Below are positions 11,600-26,410 of a DNA stretch of 64,000 nucleotides, piece by piece. The DNA comes from Diphasiastrum complanatum (lineage: Eukaryota > Streptophyta > Lycopodiopsida > Lycopodiales > Lycopodiaceae). The stretch spans positions 8,414,246-8,478,245 of the forward strand of contig CM055098.1 in NCBI GenBank assembly GCA_029204225.1, written 5' to 3'. Made by a program: the position numbers and the translations under genes. The notes below the pieces were generated by a model, which saw only the letters and a program-made list of their open reading frames with translations, made no database searches and was not told the DNA's origin. How positions within the stretch are numbered: the stretch's first letter is position 1; each line of letters begins with the position of its first letter.

Positions 11600-12360
11600 T
11601 TCACATCCTCACAAAGCAACGATCATGGGCAAATTCTACTTTTAATTTTTGATCAGTAATGACTCCAACAAAAAGTAGATTTTTCTTCAAACCTGGTACG
11701 TAAAGTACCTCCCTGATCATCCTGCTTTTTCCATCAGGTAGTTGGATTAAAACAGTGTCTATCCCCTTGATCTTGCACACATCACCATTTGCTTGTGAAA
11801 CGGACATTCCATTATCCAACACTTTCAAGCTACTGAACCAATTCTTGTTACCTGTCATGTGTCTTGTGGCTCCCTGAGTCAATATACCATGCTTGATCAT
11901 CTTGATTAGATGACAATGCAGATATGAAGATGCTAGAGTCTTCAATCTCACCCTCATCGACAAGGTTACCTACTTGCTTTGGTTTTCCCTTGCCTTGTTC
12001 CGTCAGGAATTTGTGACATTCACTCTTCCAATGGCCCTTTTTACATAATGGAAGCACTTGCCTTTCTTCTTGGTCTTACTGGAAGATCCCTCATCCTCCT
12101 GAGTCTTGGCAAATTGCTGTTTAGACTTTTTCTTGCCCTTGTCCTTGCCTTGTTTTTGGCATCTTGCAAGTGCCTGATCGTCAGTATTTTGACGCTGACA
12201 ACCCTTGTCTCTGAATCCTCACACAGTCTCAAGCTCACCAAGCTTCTGTGTGCTAAACTCTTTGCACCAGTGCTTCTCTTTTCGTCTTCAACCCGCCGTA
12301 AACCCCGAACTCTCAAAAGATAGTTCTCGTGAAGTTCTCTTCAACAACGATGTTGTACTG
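11600..12360 (-). pseudogene. Element D gag C-terminus and protease
   Basis: A knuckle remnant (CKKGHWKSEC, 12,057-12,010) and the protease motif AWYIDSG (about 11,900), then in a second frame ATRHMTGNKNWFSSL and PGLKKNLLFVG, give the usual gag-protease-preintegrase order. Only about 320 bp separate the knuckle from the primer site, so the gag N-terminal domain has been lost. This makes D non-autonomous even apart from its point mutations. Confidence 0.7.
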
Positions 12361-12376
12361 TGTACACTCCAGGTAC

Positions 12377-12389
12377 GGCTCTAATACCA
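12377..12389 (-). other. Primer-binding site of element D, tRNA-iMet type
   Basis: The minus strand reads TGGTATTAGAGCC next to the inner edge of the right LTR. It differs by one base from the TGGTATCAGAGC site that primes most plant copia elements from initiator Met tRNA (also at 30,148, 47,190 and 54,433). Confidence 0.7.
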
Positions 12390-12393
12390 ACTT

Positions 12394-12660
12394 AGAATTT
12401 GCTTCGAATAGGGACACAGATCATGCTACACAATAACACAAATTAAAAACGCTCTCCACAAGAAACTCATATAGCAATTGTAGTTTTCAAAGTGAAATTA
12501 CGCTGTACATATAGTTGTTCAATCAAGAAATCCATGCATGATCCAGGTTGCCGTTGGTGGGACGCATGTCCTGTCGACTTGCCTTGTAGCGAGGCCAACT
12601 GATCTTTATCGACTCATAGGACCCACAGTACAATAGCACAATGATTTTACTTTAATTTTA
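12394..12660 (-). repeat. 5' LTR of element D
   Basis: Direct repeat of 8331-8598 with scattered substitutions and small indels, so the insertion is not recent. Followed on the minus strand by the primer-binding site. Confidence 0.75.
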
Positions 12661-12661
12661 A

Positions 12662-13169
12662 CTTTGCCATGTTGTAATGATTTGATCTTCTCTTTGAAGA
12701 TGTTTCAATGCACTTAGCACTCTCTTGAAAATCAAAAAATGAAACTCAAGAAGAAATCACAAAGATTTGGAAACACTCTAGCCTCTCATTTTCTCTCTTT
12801 CTAGCAAATTCTAGCATCTAGAATCTTGATTTCTCGATCACAATAGATCTAAACACAATATGATGAACTTTTGCCAACATCTAAGATTGAAACACACTCT
12901 TGAAAATGTCAGCAACTTGAAAATCAAAAGATCCTATCAAATTTAGGATTTTATACAAAATGCAAAAAATTGAATCAAGCAAAATCTACATGCAAAAGCT
13001 AGAATTTTGATATATCATCCATTAGAATGTATCAGCAATTTTTGTCTCCACATTCCAATAAGAGGTTTAAAAGATCGGCCACCTACAATTGATTTGACCT
13101 AAAATGACTTTTAGATCACAAAGATCCAATCTCTATAGTTGAAAATGCTTGATTTGAGTTAGCAACACC
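12662..13169 (-). pseudogene. Family C copia leader and gag start codon
   Basis: On the minus strand this matches the leaders of elements E (47,290-47,790) and F (56,330-56,840), ending in CAACATGGC, where the gag ATG is the complement of 12,668-12,670. The similarity runs from the ATG outwards until 13,169, then stops exactly where CACTACAACA begins. So the rest of the leader, the primer site and the 5' LTR of family C were cut off by that insertion or by a later rearrangement. Confidence 0.65.
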
Positions 13170-13470
13170 CACTACAACATTTTGGAGGTTTTCCGACCCT
13201 TTAACCGAGGCTTTTATGAAGATTTTTTTTTAAAGATCCAAAACCTCGGTATATACCATGGTATATATCTCGAAAAAAGATCCTTGATAATTAGCTCGGC
13301 AATCGAGGCTTTTTCATCTCATTTTTGCTTTGTTTATACCATATGTACAAATCGAGGGATATATTGAGGGACCTCGGTCTATTGCTCCCAAAAGGCTGTT
13401 GGTGGCATATCTTTTTGGGGGGATATACCAAAGGATATATCTTGGTATATCCCTCTTAATAAAGCACCAT
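13170..13470. mobile_element. CACTA-like transposon terminus with subterminal repeats
   Basis: Begins CACTACAACA, the terminal inverted repeat start typical of plant CACTA (En/Spm) elements, exactly where the family C leader breaks off. The next 300 bp hold short motifs in both orientations, built on GGTATATA, CCTCGGT and GGGATATA, as expected of CACTA subterminal repeats. The opposite end was not found. A transposase-associated gene remnant on the minus strand lies 0.6-2.4 kb inwards, consistent with this being its 3' end. Confidence 0.48.
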
Positions 13471-14029
13471 ATTTTGAGGCTGAAAAATGGAAAAAAAAAA
13501 AAAATTTAGGGCATAATGGAGCCAGTAATTCTACTCTAAAATTGGACTCCATCCAACCCCAGGAGTCTTTTGCACCACTTCTTATGAAGTTTGTAAGCAA
13601 AATCATTTGTTCATAATTGATAAATGAAAAATATGCAAACATTTAAATTACCTCCATGCAATTGAAAATTTATGTAGAGGACTTAACTTGTCGTCCTCAC
13701 TTTGTTTGCGCCAATCCTTGAAAATGTCGTTGTTGAAGATGACATGCGTGAGTTGCCTCATGCGAGTGATCACACGACCAACCCGCTCATCCTCCACTAT
13801 GTGAGCGCGGAGGTCGCATGATCACTCGCCTGAGACAACCTACGGAATGAGAAGATGTTGACGAGTAGTTCATTATTGATAAATAAAAAAAATTGCAAAC
13901 ATTTAAATTCCATGCAATTGAAGATTCATGTAGAGGACTGAACTTAAACAAATTATATATATTTATACATAAATGTTCCAATTACAAACATATATAAGAA
14001 TGAAATGCCTAATTATTAGATTCACCTGA

Positions 14030-15600
14030 ATCGTCCCATCCTGGCCATGGTCATTAGACTTATGTGACTACGATGCATGAGATTGGGACTGCGATACCTG
14101 CGTGCAATAAAGATGTGTAAATTTTGTAAGTGATGATGTTAGAGTGTCCAAACACATGAATGTGGTGAAGTTAAAATATATCTTGAGCCATAATATATAC
14201 CTCAGAATATCCATCCCAATTAATATTCACTCCTTGTCTCTCCAATAATTCGTGTAATGATTACATGTTGTTGGGATATGCATACTTATACTCCTCTTTT
14301 GTGAGAGACTGCTTTACGACAGATTTTTGCATGAACCGACAAATTGGTGATTGTAATCTAATCTAAAAAAATTCACAAATAAAATATGAAGTAACACAAT
14401 ATCAAACTCAACATATGGGTGGGAAGACTTACGAAATGGATATAAAAAAATCCTTGGCTGACACTACCCAGGTGAGAAGGCCTTGCAGTCTCCAGTCGCT
14501 CCTTAGCTGCCTCTCGTTGTTGCTTGAAATGATCTAGATTTTTCCAAAATTCTTTCTTTGCAAGCTTCCAATCGTCCTTGTGCATGTTGTATGGCCTAGA
14601 TTTGCTAGCTCTCACTACATCTCGGATCTCCGATTTGCGGTAGCTCATCATGCCTCCCATGCGGCGTGACATCTAGATTCGATCAAATTTCAAAATTAGG
14701 GGAGGGGAATGAAAATTCTCTATACAACTGGTCAATGACATTATTTTTTTCGTCATCACTTTGTTTGCGCCAGTCCTTGAAGAAAATATCCCTATTAAAG
14801 ACCACATGCGTGAGTTGTCTCATGTGAGTGATTACGCGGCCACCATGGTCATACTCCACTATGTGCTTCTCTGCATTTATGTCATAGAATGACAAGACGT
14901 CAGCCGATGGAGAGGTGGGAAAGGGAGTGTCGAGAGGAGTGGCATCAGGCCATGGGAAAGTGAATACAACAGGATAAGTTTGGAGAGGAGTTTGAAGGCA
15001 ATCACGAGAAGGTTGGGGAGGGGTCTGAAGAGGAGAAGGTTGGGGAGGATTTTGAGTAGGAGTGTAACCAACATGGGTTTAAATGGGAGAAAAAATGGTG
15101 GAGTGGCTTGACAAGAGGGATCACGATCCCATGGAGTCCCCATAGAGGGCGTGGGTACCGAAGAAGAAAAATTGTGAGGAGAGAGCATGGGGGTGTTGGG
15201 ATACTCAGGTGTGACAAATGCAGGAGTCGTATCACGTGCCATTCGCGTTGCTTCCTGAGTTAGTGTTTCTTGTAGTAAGGAATCCCTGTGACGACGCTTG
15301 CTAGATGGATGTGCTGGACTCGAGGCCGCATAAAGCATGACATCATCGACATCACCGCCACAACAAGAGTCACCGTTGAGGCGACTCCTCCTACGATCTC
15401 TCTTTTTTGCCGGAATGCCGGGAAGAGGCACTGGCATTAGAGTGCGTGGAGGAGGGACTCCCGCTGGAGAGACCCTTGTGGAAGGGGGAAAAACCTCGGT
15501 CGGAGTGTTTTGGAGACTGGATCTCCTCAGAACGAGAGGATGTGGACCAACCTACTAAAAACTTTGTGCCTCCCAACGAGTCCGTAGTCTCTCCATAATC
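14030..15600 (-). pseudogene. Transposase-associated gene (Ptta/En/Spm-like), decayed
   Basis: The minus strand encodes a Ser/Pro-rich N-terminus (15,576-15,100, at least two frames), then NAEKHIVEYDHGGR and SDDEKNNVIDQLYREF (14,895-14,683), then DDWKLAKKEFW and FKQQREAAKERL with RPSHLG (14,672-14,430), and a probable next exon ending HELLERQGVNIN (about 14,340-14,200, one stop). It aligns along its length with the gene at 38,999-40,115 (FKQQREATKSRI, GQSHLGS, LVDHLAQQGIH). The FK..RE..K.R...SHLGS core resembles the plant Ptta/En/Spm transposase-associated domain; that assignment is an inference. Frameshifts near 15,410, 15,110 and 14,680 make it a pseudogene. Confidence 0.5.
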
Positions 15601-15624
15601 TCGCCTGCACGTGAGAGAGACTTC

Positions 15625-18010
<2,386 letters not shown>

Positions 18011-19030
18011 CGAGACAAATTGTTACATAACATGCTAAAAAGCCACCTGATATAAATAGATTTGCCAATACAATCAGAAGTCTGTTTCTAAAATGTAAGT
18101 ATTTATGAAGTGGGGTCGGAATGAACCTCAAAATAATCAATAATATATTGTTCAAAACAACATCAAGCATTTCGGGGTTGGTACCGACTATACAAGTACC
18201 TGGATCTGCTACCAATTGTGTTGTCAGCTACTTGGATGGTGTTTGAGCCAAAAAATCAGCACACAAACTTGCAAAACAAAACCAGTACAATTTTTGCTTA
18301 AGTTACCATAGCAGAAACTCATACAACAATTCACTCATGGAGAAAAAATAGATCTACTCATCACAATTGAAGAATCAGCTGAAAAAACACCTAAGTTTTA
18401 CAAATCTAACAAAAAATTCACAGATCTATCATTTATAAGCTAAAAACAATCTAAGGGGAGGTCGGAATAGACACTGGTATATTGTTCAAAAGAGCATCGT
18501 GTATTCCGACTGCCATTCTGACCCTATTAGTACCTGGGATCCGGTACCAATGTGTGCCTCAACTATTCTGATGGTGATCGGCCAAGAAATCAACAAAGAA
18601 ACCTGCAAAACAAAAACCAATATTGAAGTTTGTTAAGTATATTATCATAAAAAATATTTGTGCAACAATCTAAATTTTACAAAACAAATCTGAAAAAACC
18701 AAATCCACTCAAGAAAACTAAATTGACACAAAGAACAACAAATATCCATATGCAAATCTATATATGTACCAAAAAAATTGATTTATAGTAGATAAATAGA
18801 AGATTTGACATCAGAATAGGTGATGCTTTAACAAATTGCATAGATCCACCTATTTCAATGGGCATTCTGACCATTCACAAATCTGAAGCTACAACAAAAA
18901 TCATCTGCACCCTAAAGCATCTAATATGAATAGAAAATTAGACATCGAAATACCTATCGGAATAGAAAATCCCACAGATCCGCCTATTTCGATGGCCATT
19001 CTGACATGTCTGTTACCTTAAGAAACATTT
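18011..19030. repeat. Degenerate direct duplications
   Basis: A ~150-bp block around GTACCTGG and GGTACCAAT at 18,110-18,290 recurs at 18,450-18,620, followed by a related pair around CCTATTTCAATGG (18,850) and CCTATTTCGATGG (18,980). This looks like old tandem duplication. No ORF of note. Confidence 0.55.
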
Positions 19031-19143
19031 GTAGATCTGCCACTTCTTTTGTCTCAAAAGAAACTTGCATAAAAAATGTGAAGTCAATAAAACCAAGTTG
19101 CAATCACATTGAGATGGAGACTAAGATGTAAGAGAAAGAGAGA

Positions 19144-19404
19144 GTGAGAAAAAGAGATGGAGAGAGAGACTACCTTACATCCAATAATAAGAAAACCTCC
19201 ATCCTCCACATTCCCTTTTTTTTCTTGAGCTCACCATTTTTTATTTTGCAAGGAGTAAGTAAAGAGGAAGAGCAAGAGGAGCAAAAGGAAGAAGCAAAGA
19301 GCAAGAGGAGCAAGAGGAGAAAGAAAAGAGCAAGAGCAAGAGGAGCAATAACAAAAGCCACAATCAAATGTGAGGAGGATAAAGAGAAAAGTCGATGCAT
19401 GTGA
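19144..19404 (+). other. Low-complexity purine-rich ORF
   Basis: An 86-codon frame from ATG 19,144 is mostly Lys/Glu/Arg from AAGAGC- and GAGGAGCAA-like repeats. It could be the N-terminal exon of a highly charged protein, or simply low-complexity DNA read as protein. No motif, splice or homology evidence supports a gene. Confidence 0.15.
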
Positions 19405-19411
19405 GTACACA

Positions 19412-22400
19412 ATTTGTGATCATCATTTTTTTGTGAAACATAAATTTCACTTGTGCGTATGGCAACCAGTGATAGAAAATGGAATTCAAATGTGTTGATA
19501 GGTAATTATTTTCAAAAGTGAGATCCATTTACACTCTGTAACATTAGTTAGAATAATTTAAAATAAAATTGGATTCTAAATGTCACTACTCAAATCAATA
19601 AACATGTTCAAGAATCATGAGAATAGTATTATTATTTGAATAATATTGTCTAATTAATTTATAATTTTCCTACATATGTCACATTTACAACTCTTACTTG
19701 TATAATTTGGTCTATTTCTATTACAATTTCATGTTTTTTTATTAGTTAAAGCTCTCTCCACTACATCACCATGATTCATTAGCAGAAAGTATAATAACTC
19801 ATGGGTTTTGCTATGAAGTCAACCTGTTGTGATTAAGCATGATGTGTTTACATTAAACTAAATTTTGGATAAATATACTTACAAATTGGAGGAAATATTA
19901 TGTGAATGCTCAAGGCTCAAAATCTTATATTCATATTATATGACCAAGATTATCTAGATGCCTTAGGATTTGTCAAACTTATATTAGTGAAAGTATCTTT
20001 ACATTTAGATCAATCTTATAACATGGAACATGAAAATTTCAATTGGAACCTAACAAAATAGTCATACATGGGAAAAGAAAAGAGAGCAAAATTAATCAAT
20101 AACAAACTAAATTTGACCTTCACATATAGTGGCCTAGTCAAATGAAAAATAATGCCATCCATATCAGAAAAATATCTTGTAAAAACGTTCCACATTCCGA
20201 ACTGTTCAAAGGAGGCATCTTAACCAAGATTCAAGGATGTTAAAAAGTCATTATCCATGTGATGTCAACTATCAAGAACAATTCATTGAGAACATAGTGC
20301 TTAGTTATAATTCATTATGCTCTTCATTCGTGTGCTAACCCAAAATTTGTGCCTACTATATATGTACTATTGTCACTAGATTTCTTCAAACAACTTGTTG
20401 TAAATAACGAAGATGATTGTTTGAACTATTCAAGATATGTGAAAGAATAAGTATTTATGTATTTTTATGTTTGCTAGTTGTCTGTTCTAATGTATTGTCA
20501 AGAATTCTATAAACAATAAAATTTTTAAAGTTGGTTTAATATACAGATACTAAACAAATTTAAAAGTTAATAGTTTGACAACTTTTGGCAAAACTAATGA
20601 CTTCTACATTGTTCATATTTGAACGTTTGTTTTATAATTAAAATGGCATAAAATAGAATGAATATACAAAAGAAAACAAAAAGTTATCAACAAAGAACGA
20701 CTTCATGTTAGAGACAAGTTTGAGTTTGCAAAAAAGATATAACACAAGTTGGGATGTTTTTGTTATGTACAAAGTCTGAAACAAAAGGCTAAATTGATTT
20801 TCTAACTACTCATGAATAATGAAACCAAGAATTAATAGTGATATACGATATTGAAATGAGATGAAAGTGAATCAATAAGATGTGCTCTGCTTAGCATATT
20901 TCTAGAGCAAAGAGTAAAAAACATAACATTAAAACGAAAGGCTGAATACATCAAGCATACTTATACCAATCTCTCCCTTCTCAACAACTAAGTTGGTGTA
21001 GCACTTGTGCAATTTTACGTTTTTTTTAAGTTTGCCTTCATGAAAAGTGAGCTCAAAGAAAATAAGTTATTGAAGGTATGAAAAAAATATAAATATGTAT
21101 TAGTATTAAGCATAAGAAATGCATGAATGTTGTTGCAATTTAAAGAGTTGAATGTTTTTTAATATGCTTCTTGACCCTCCAAAATCACATAATTGCCCTT
21201 TCTATCTTAGTGAAGAGCTCATGGATTCTTGGCTTTCCAATAACAACTTTCCACCCTCCATTTCTCATGCAAAAGTTCATGGCTTCTCGACCTTCCAAAA
21301 ATGTTTCTTGCATTTTTTTAGCCCATGTGACAATGTTTATAACATGTTGTCTTTTCTTTCAATTCTCATAAAATCATTTTTTTTCACTCACCACTCATGC
21401 TAGTTAGGTAATAAAATAGTAATAATCTCATTGCAGAAAGTCCATTCGGATTTCTACAACATCATCATGTTATAGACCATTGTGTTTCATTCACCTAGCT
21501 TCCTAAAAGTTTGGTTCTATATACCACTTTTGTGTCTCGCATTCATGAATCTTTATAAGTCCAATTTGCCAATTTTCCTTTGGCATATCTAGTAGGTTTT
21601 TGATGTCTCTCTAGCCTAGATAGTTAAGTTTGGCTTTAAGATAATTGACATGTATTAAATAAGGATTTCTAAAATTGAAAAACAATTTTTTTTAGGGTCT
21701 TAACATCATGTAGTTAACAAATGTTGAGAAAGCCCTTTCTATAAACCTTGCCAACTAGTTTGGTCTCTTTTAAGACAATATGTCAAGATTATTGTAGAGG
21801 ACCTTGAAATACCAAATCAAACAATCTTATGGTGAAAATTCAACCATGTTAAAAAAGAAACTTGTGGATAGCTTAGTGAGGTATTTTTTATCAGAGTTGG
21901 CCATAACGACAAGAAAATAGTCTGTTTAGTCCATAACTACATTTACGAGTAGAAAAATGTTTAGATAAAGTAATCGGAGTGTGTTAAATTGTCTGCTTGA
22001 TGAAGCTTTGGGTGGTAACATACCTTTGCTTTGAGTATGATAATGCTCGGTTCAAGTATGAACCAGAATGTAGAAGGTAATAGGTCGTAGTAAGAGATGA
22101 CACTACATTATCACATGCACCGATTAAGTATCGTAGGGTGAGACTTGGAAATGTAAAAAACGTCATTTGAGAATATCAGTTTATTGTAAGAACAGTGAGT
22201 AAAGCCAATTTTTAGAGGTGAGCCATCAAACTTCCTTCTATCCATTGCTGGATAGGAGAGGGTATGAAAGTGAGAAACAACCATTATTTAAAGAATATTT
22301 TTGCTTTCTGTCCATTGCTGAACAACAAGCCTACGAACCATATAAACCTTTGGAGAAAAAAGTGTAGGTAGGCCTATTGTCCATCGTAGTAGTGTGCATA

Positions 22401-22680
22401 ACAAAAGACTTGAAATGGTTTATACCATTCACACTTCAAATGTAGAAAAAAAGTCCAACCAAACACAATTTGCTCAAAGATCTCATCAATGTAATCAAAA
22501 ATGTGAAGCAAAGTCTCAAAATAAAGTTGTTTAAGGTTTATACTCTCAAAGCATCTATTGTTGTAATGTAAATGCAAAAACATCTTCTCTTTATCTCTTC
22601 TAACCATAAGTCACTGCCTACCAACTACACTAACCTCCAATACTCTAATTTCTTCAATTTTCTCCTGCACATGAATCAAT
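19412..22680. other. AT-rich region without recognised genes
   Basis: More than 3 kb of AT-rich sequence with only short ORFs and no repeat termini, primer sites or domain motifs that I can identify. Confidence 0.5.
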
Positions 22681-22839
22681 CATGGTAAAAATTCAGCTTT
22701 CTAATAGGAAGATTCCCTTTTCCACCACTGCTTTGTCCCTCATTGCCTTTCTCGGAAAGTATTTCCTCTTCTTGTTGCCACTTCCGAAAATGACTGAACT
22801 TGGATTATTGAAATTGAAGGACCCTGTTTTTCTGCTTGT

Positions 22840-23493
22840 ATTCTAGAAGTATTTATCCCGCAAGATAGAGAAGCTGGGCTTTTTAAAGAAGACTTTCAAT
22901 TTCTCATATGTTTTCGGCATAACCAAGGTGTGCAAGAAGCTTGGCAGAAGAGTTTATGAAAAGTTCAATGGTGGCTTCAATCATATGTTGTTTGATGTAC
23001 ATAAAGGCAAGCTGGGCTTTAACAACATCCCTAGTAGGCTTGTGAAGCCAAAGAAAGAAGACATTTAGTTGGTTCTGTAGATGCACCAGGGAAACTTGGC
23101 AAGGTTATTCATCATATACTAGATAACGTGATCAAAATAATTGTTTTTACATTTGTCGCCACATATGCATTTAAAGAAGGGTTTTTTCTAGTTTCATATT
23201 CTAGCTTGATGCAGACTCATCCTATTAAAGCCGGTCTCAAAATGGCCTCTAGTTCTAGCCCAAGTTTGCATGGAAGGGCATCTCATAGATTTAAATATGC
23301 TCATCTTAATGACGGTATCAAAGGCAATAGGTGTATCAAAGGAGGGATTTGTATGAAAGGAGGCAAGCTTGTAGGCTTAAACTTCAGCATCAATAAGATT
23401 GGTAAGGGCGATTTAAAGTTCAATAGACATGGGTACCAAAAAATTCACAGAAGGAAGGCTCCAAAGCTAGTAGGCAATTTTGGCAGATTTTAA
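22840..23493 (+). pseudogene. Unassigned coding-like stretch
   Basis: Plus-strand frames read as coding-like peptide: KTFNFSYVFGITKVCKKLG and FNGGFNHMLFDVHKGKLGF at about 22,890-23,025, then a 121-codon frame 23,128-23,493 with Gly/Lys-rich sequence (GIKGNRCIKGGICMKGGKL). Stops at 22,853 and about 23,070 separate them. The family is not recognised; it could be a retroelement or a decayed gene. Confidence 0.22.
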
Positions 23494-24242
23494 CTCAATA
23501 GTACGATTAGATACCAAGGGTACTTGGCAAGTTTTGGATTCATAGAATTCAAAGGCAGACTGATTGTAAGCTTCACAAATTTCTTGAGAGCAGGATTCCA
23601 ACTGGGATGCATTATCTTCATCAAGGTCTTCAATAAAAATCAAAGGGGGAGGAGAAGTAGGAGGTTCAGTAAGGGTAGGGGTATCAATAGTAGAGTCATC
23701 ATTTTCCTTTTCCAAATAGACAAATATCTTCCAAATATGTAAATTGTAAATTTTTTTTTCAACAACAATACGTTCAGCATAGTTAGAGAGATCCATATAG
23801 ATTTTTCAAATATGCTTAGGGTTTTTTTTTTTTTTAAATGAAATCCATATATATTCCGATCCAATCCATAGTAGTCATTAGGTTTATCATCAAGTCCAGC
23901 AGCATTACAAGTAGCTTCATCATAAGAAGTAATAAGTTTGTGAACATCAATAGCTTTCTTCATGCAACATAGGATGGTCTAAACAAAAGGGTTAGGTGGA
24001 GGAAGAGACTCCCCATAACCAAGAGCAACAACATCATGGAACCATCTTGTGGACTACATCATCAAACAAACCTTGTTAGCCATAAAATACAAGTAAAGGT
24101 AAAGGTTTGGTACTACCCCGACCAAAAGGTAGTCGGGTTGGCATCCTAAAAAGATGCTTTGAGAGAGTAACAGAAAATCACGTAGTCCCTCTTGACAAGT
24201 CAAGGCCAAACTCTTTGAACCCTTCAATTTATAGCATAACAT
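23467..24242 (-). pseudogene. Unassigned acidic ORF remnant
   Basis: A 109-codon frame (23,796-23,467) carries an acidic Pro-rich segment (TEPPTSPPPLIFIEDLDEDN). Upstream frames (23,963-23,640 and 24,242-24,054) read KKAIDVHKLITSYDEAT and KLKGSKSLALTCQEGL. They are separated by stops and A/T runs. The composition suggests a decayed protein-coding gene, but I recognise no domain. Confidence 0.25.
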
Positions 24243-25690
24243 GTTAAAATATAACTGTATAAAGTCTTAAGGTACAGAGTACCAAAAAGTGAAGCAAGTT
24301 CTAGGACACCCAACTATTACCTGCCACCATCCCACACAACACAACCACACAAGTTAGTTATGTGAGGAAGACAAGTGTCATAGCTGAGCATCAGTTGTTA
24401 TCCATGTCCGAAACAAGATTCACTACCTTATCAGCTTAATTGCAATTAAAAATAATACATCCAATCTTCCCAATCATGCATTCCATAAATAGCAATACAT
24501 TCCACCCATACTAATTAGTGCAAGAGCAAAAAGAATGTATCTAGTTCACGTAAACAAGATACAAGTAAGAAGTTGTCTTTCAATGCACAACAAAAAAGAG
24601 TCGTGACTTTGGCAACAATGCTAGGTACTAGGGCAGATTCATGCCATACTAGCCCCAAGAACATCCCATGCAAAATTTGGGAGTCCAAGCACCTTATGGC
24701 AGATTTTTTTTTTTTAAACAAAACTTGTAAACAAGTATACTAATTTCAAACTGAAAGTAGGAAGTTAATGGTCATGCAATCTCCTTCAAAGAGTATCGTA
24801 TTATTACAATGGTGTTAATATCAATCACACAGAATCATAGTCAAAAGCCAATGCTAACGTATCCCAATATAACAGAATCAATCTTTTATGAACTCGCAGT
24901 ATGAACATTAGCACTTGTACAAAGCATCAAGCTGCTTACGTTATCCTTGTGTTTACAATTGATAATATTATCAGAGCCTCACAAAGCATGCTATAGTTAA
25001 GTCTAGAGATAACCGTTTGTATTGCAAGTATCGTGAATAATCATGCATGCAGTATATTATCGATGCCAATGAGACAAACTGGCGTCATTATGGGCGGCCA
25101 ACTACTGTAAGTTAAGTGTAGAGACAGCTCATGCATTATTCACATTAGTGTCTACTTCTGATTATCAGAAAATAGCAAGAAGGAATAGCGGTCCATCACA
25201 TTTCTGATGGACGCCTTCTCTGATATACGCATGGAGCAACACATTATCCTCAAAAAGCTGATGAATAAACCAAAAATTGCAAATGATGGAGCGATCCACT
25301 GGAAATTTGGAGATCCGCTGGCAACTCAACCATCGCGCATAAGCAGCACACATATGTACATAGTAGCTACAAACCTCATGTGTCAGTTCGTTGTCCAGTG
25401 GCTATCCACTACATGAAATGATGGATATCATACCTGTGAAAATGTTCACTCCTACTCTTTGAGTCGCACTTGCTTGTAGAAGCTTCCAATAAGTGCTTGG
25501 AGGCTAGAAAACAATACCAATCTACAATAATCACAACATTATGTGAGCTTATTCCCTACACAGCAAAGCTAGCACATAAACCTCTTCAAATGTGAGTTAT
25601 CATTAAGCCAAATCATTACCTTTGCTTATAGTATCGTTCACACAACTACTCTTCCAATAGCATTCCCAGGTCTCCTCTTATCCAAGCAAC
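24243..25690. other. No gene recognised
   Basis: Moderately AT-rich spacer. A 69-codon frame at 25,207-25,416 has no supporting motif. Confidence 0.4.
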
Positions 25691-25710
25691 AATGGTCACG
25701 GTAAAGAAGC

Positions 25711-25902
<192 letters not shown>

Positions 25903-25979
25903 GGTTGTCATCACCTTCCCTTATATAGAATTTTCAATACATATTAGTGCATCGAGTGCCCCATTAGATGAACTCCCCA

Positions 25980-26253
<274 letters not shown>

Positions 26254-26410
26254 ACCCAAAGCAAGTTCGTAGGTCGGGAAGAAGAACAAGGGTTGAAAGA
26301 TAAGGAGACAGCCAGATAGAGCTCAACGAAAGGTGAGTTTTTTTGCACATTATTTGTGTATAAATATAGTTCTTGCACCTTGTATTCCATGTTTGCTGAC
26401 CTCAAAAATG

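Larger units (their letters stand above)
8327..12664 (-). mobile_element. Near-complete small Ty1/copia element D nested in family C gag
   Basis: Two direct repeats of ~270 bp (8331-8598 and 12,394-12,660, exact ends uncertain by about 4 bp) bracket a copia internal region on the minus strand in the order knuckle/protease, integrase, reverse transcriptase, RNase H. A primer-binding site and a polypurine tract lie in the right places. The LTRs end in inverted AGAATT/AATTCT-type sequence rather than TG...CA. ACTT is found both at 8327-8330 and 12,661-12,664, a possible 4-bp target-site duplication, although ACTT also lies beside the primer site. The flanks are the two sides of the family C gag start, so D inserted there. 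Confidence 0.8.
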
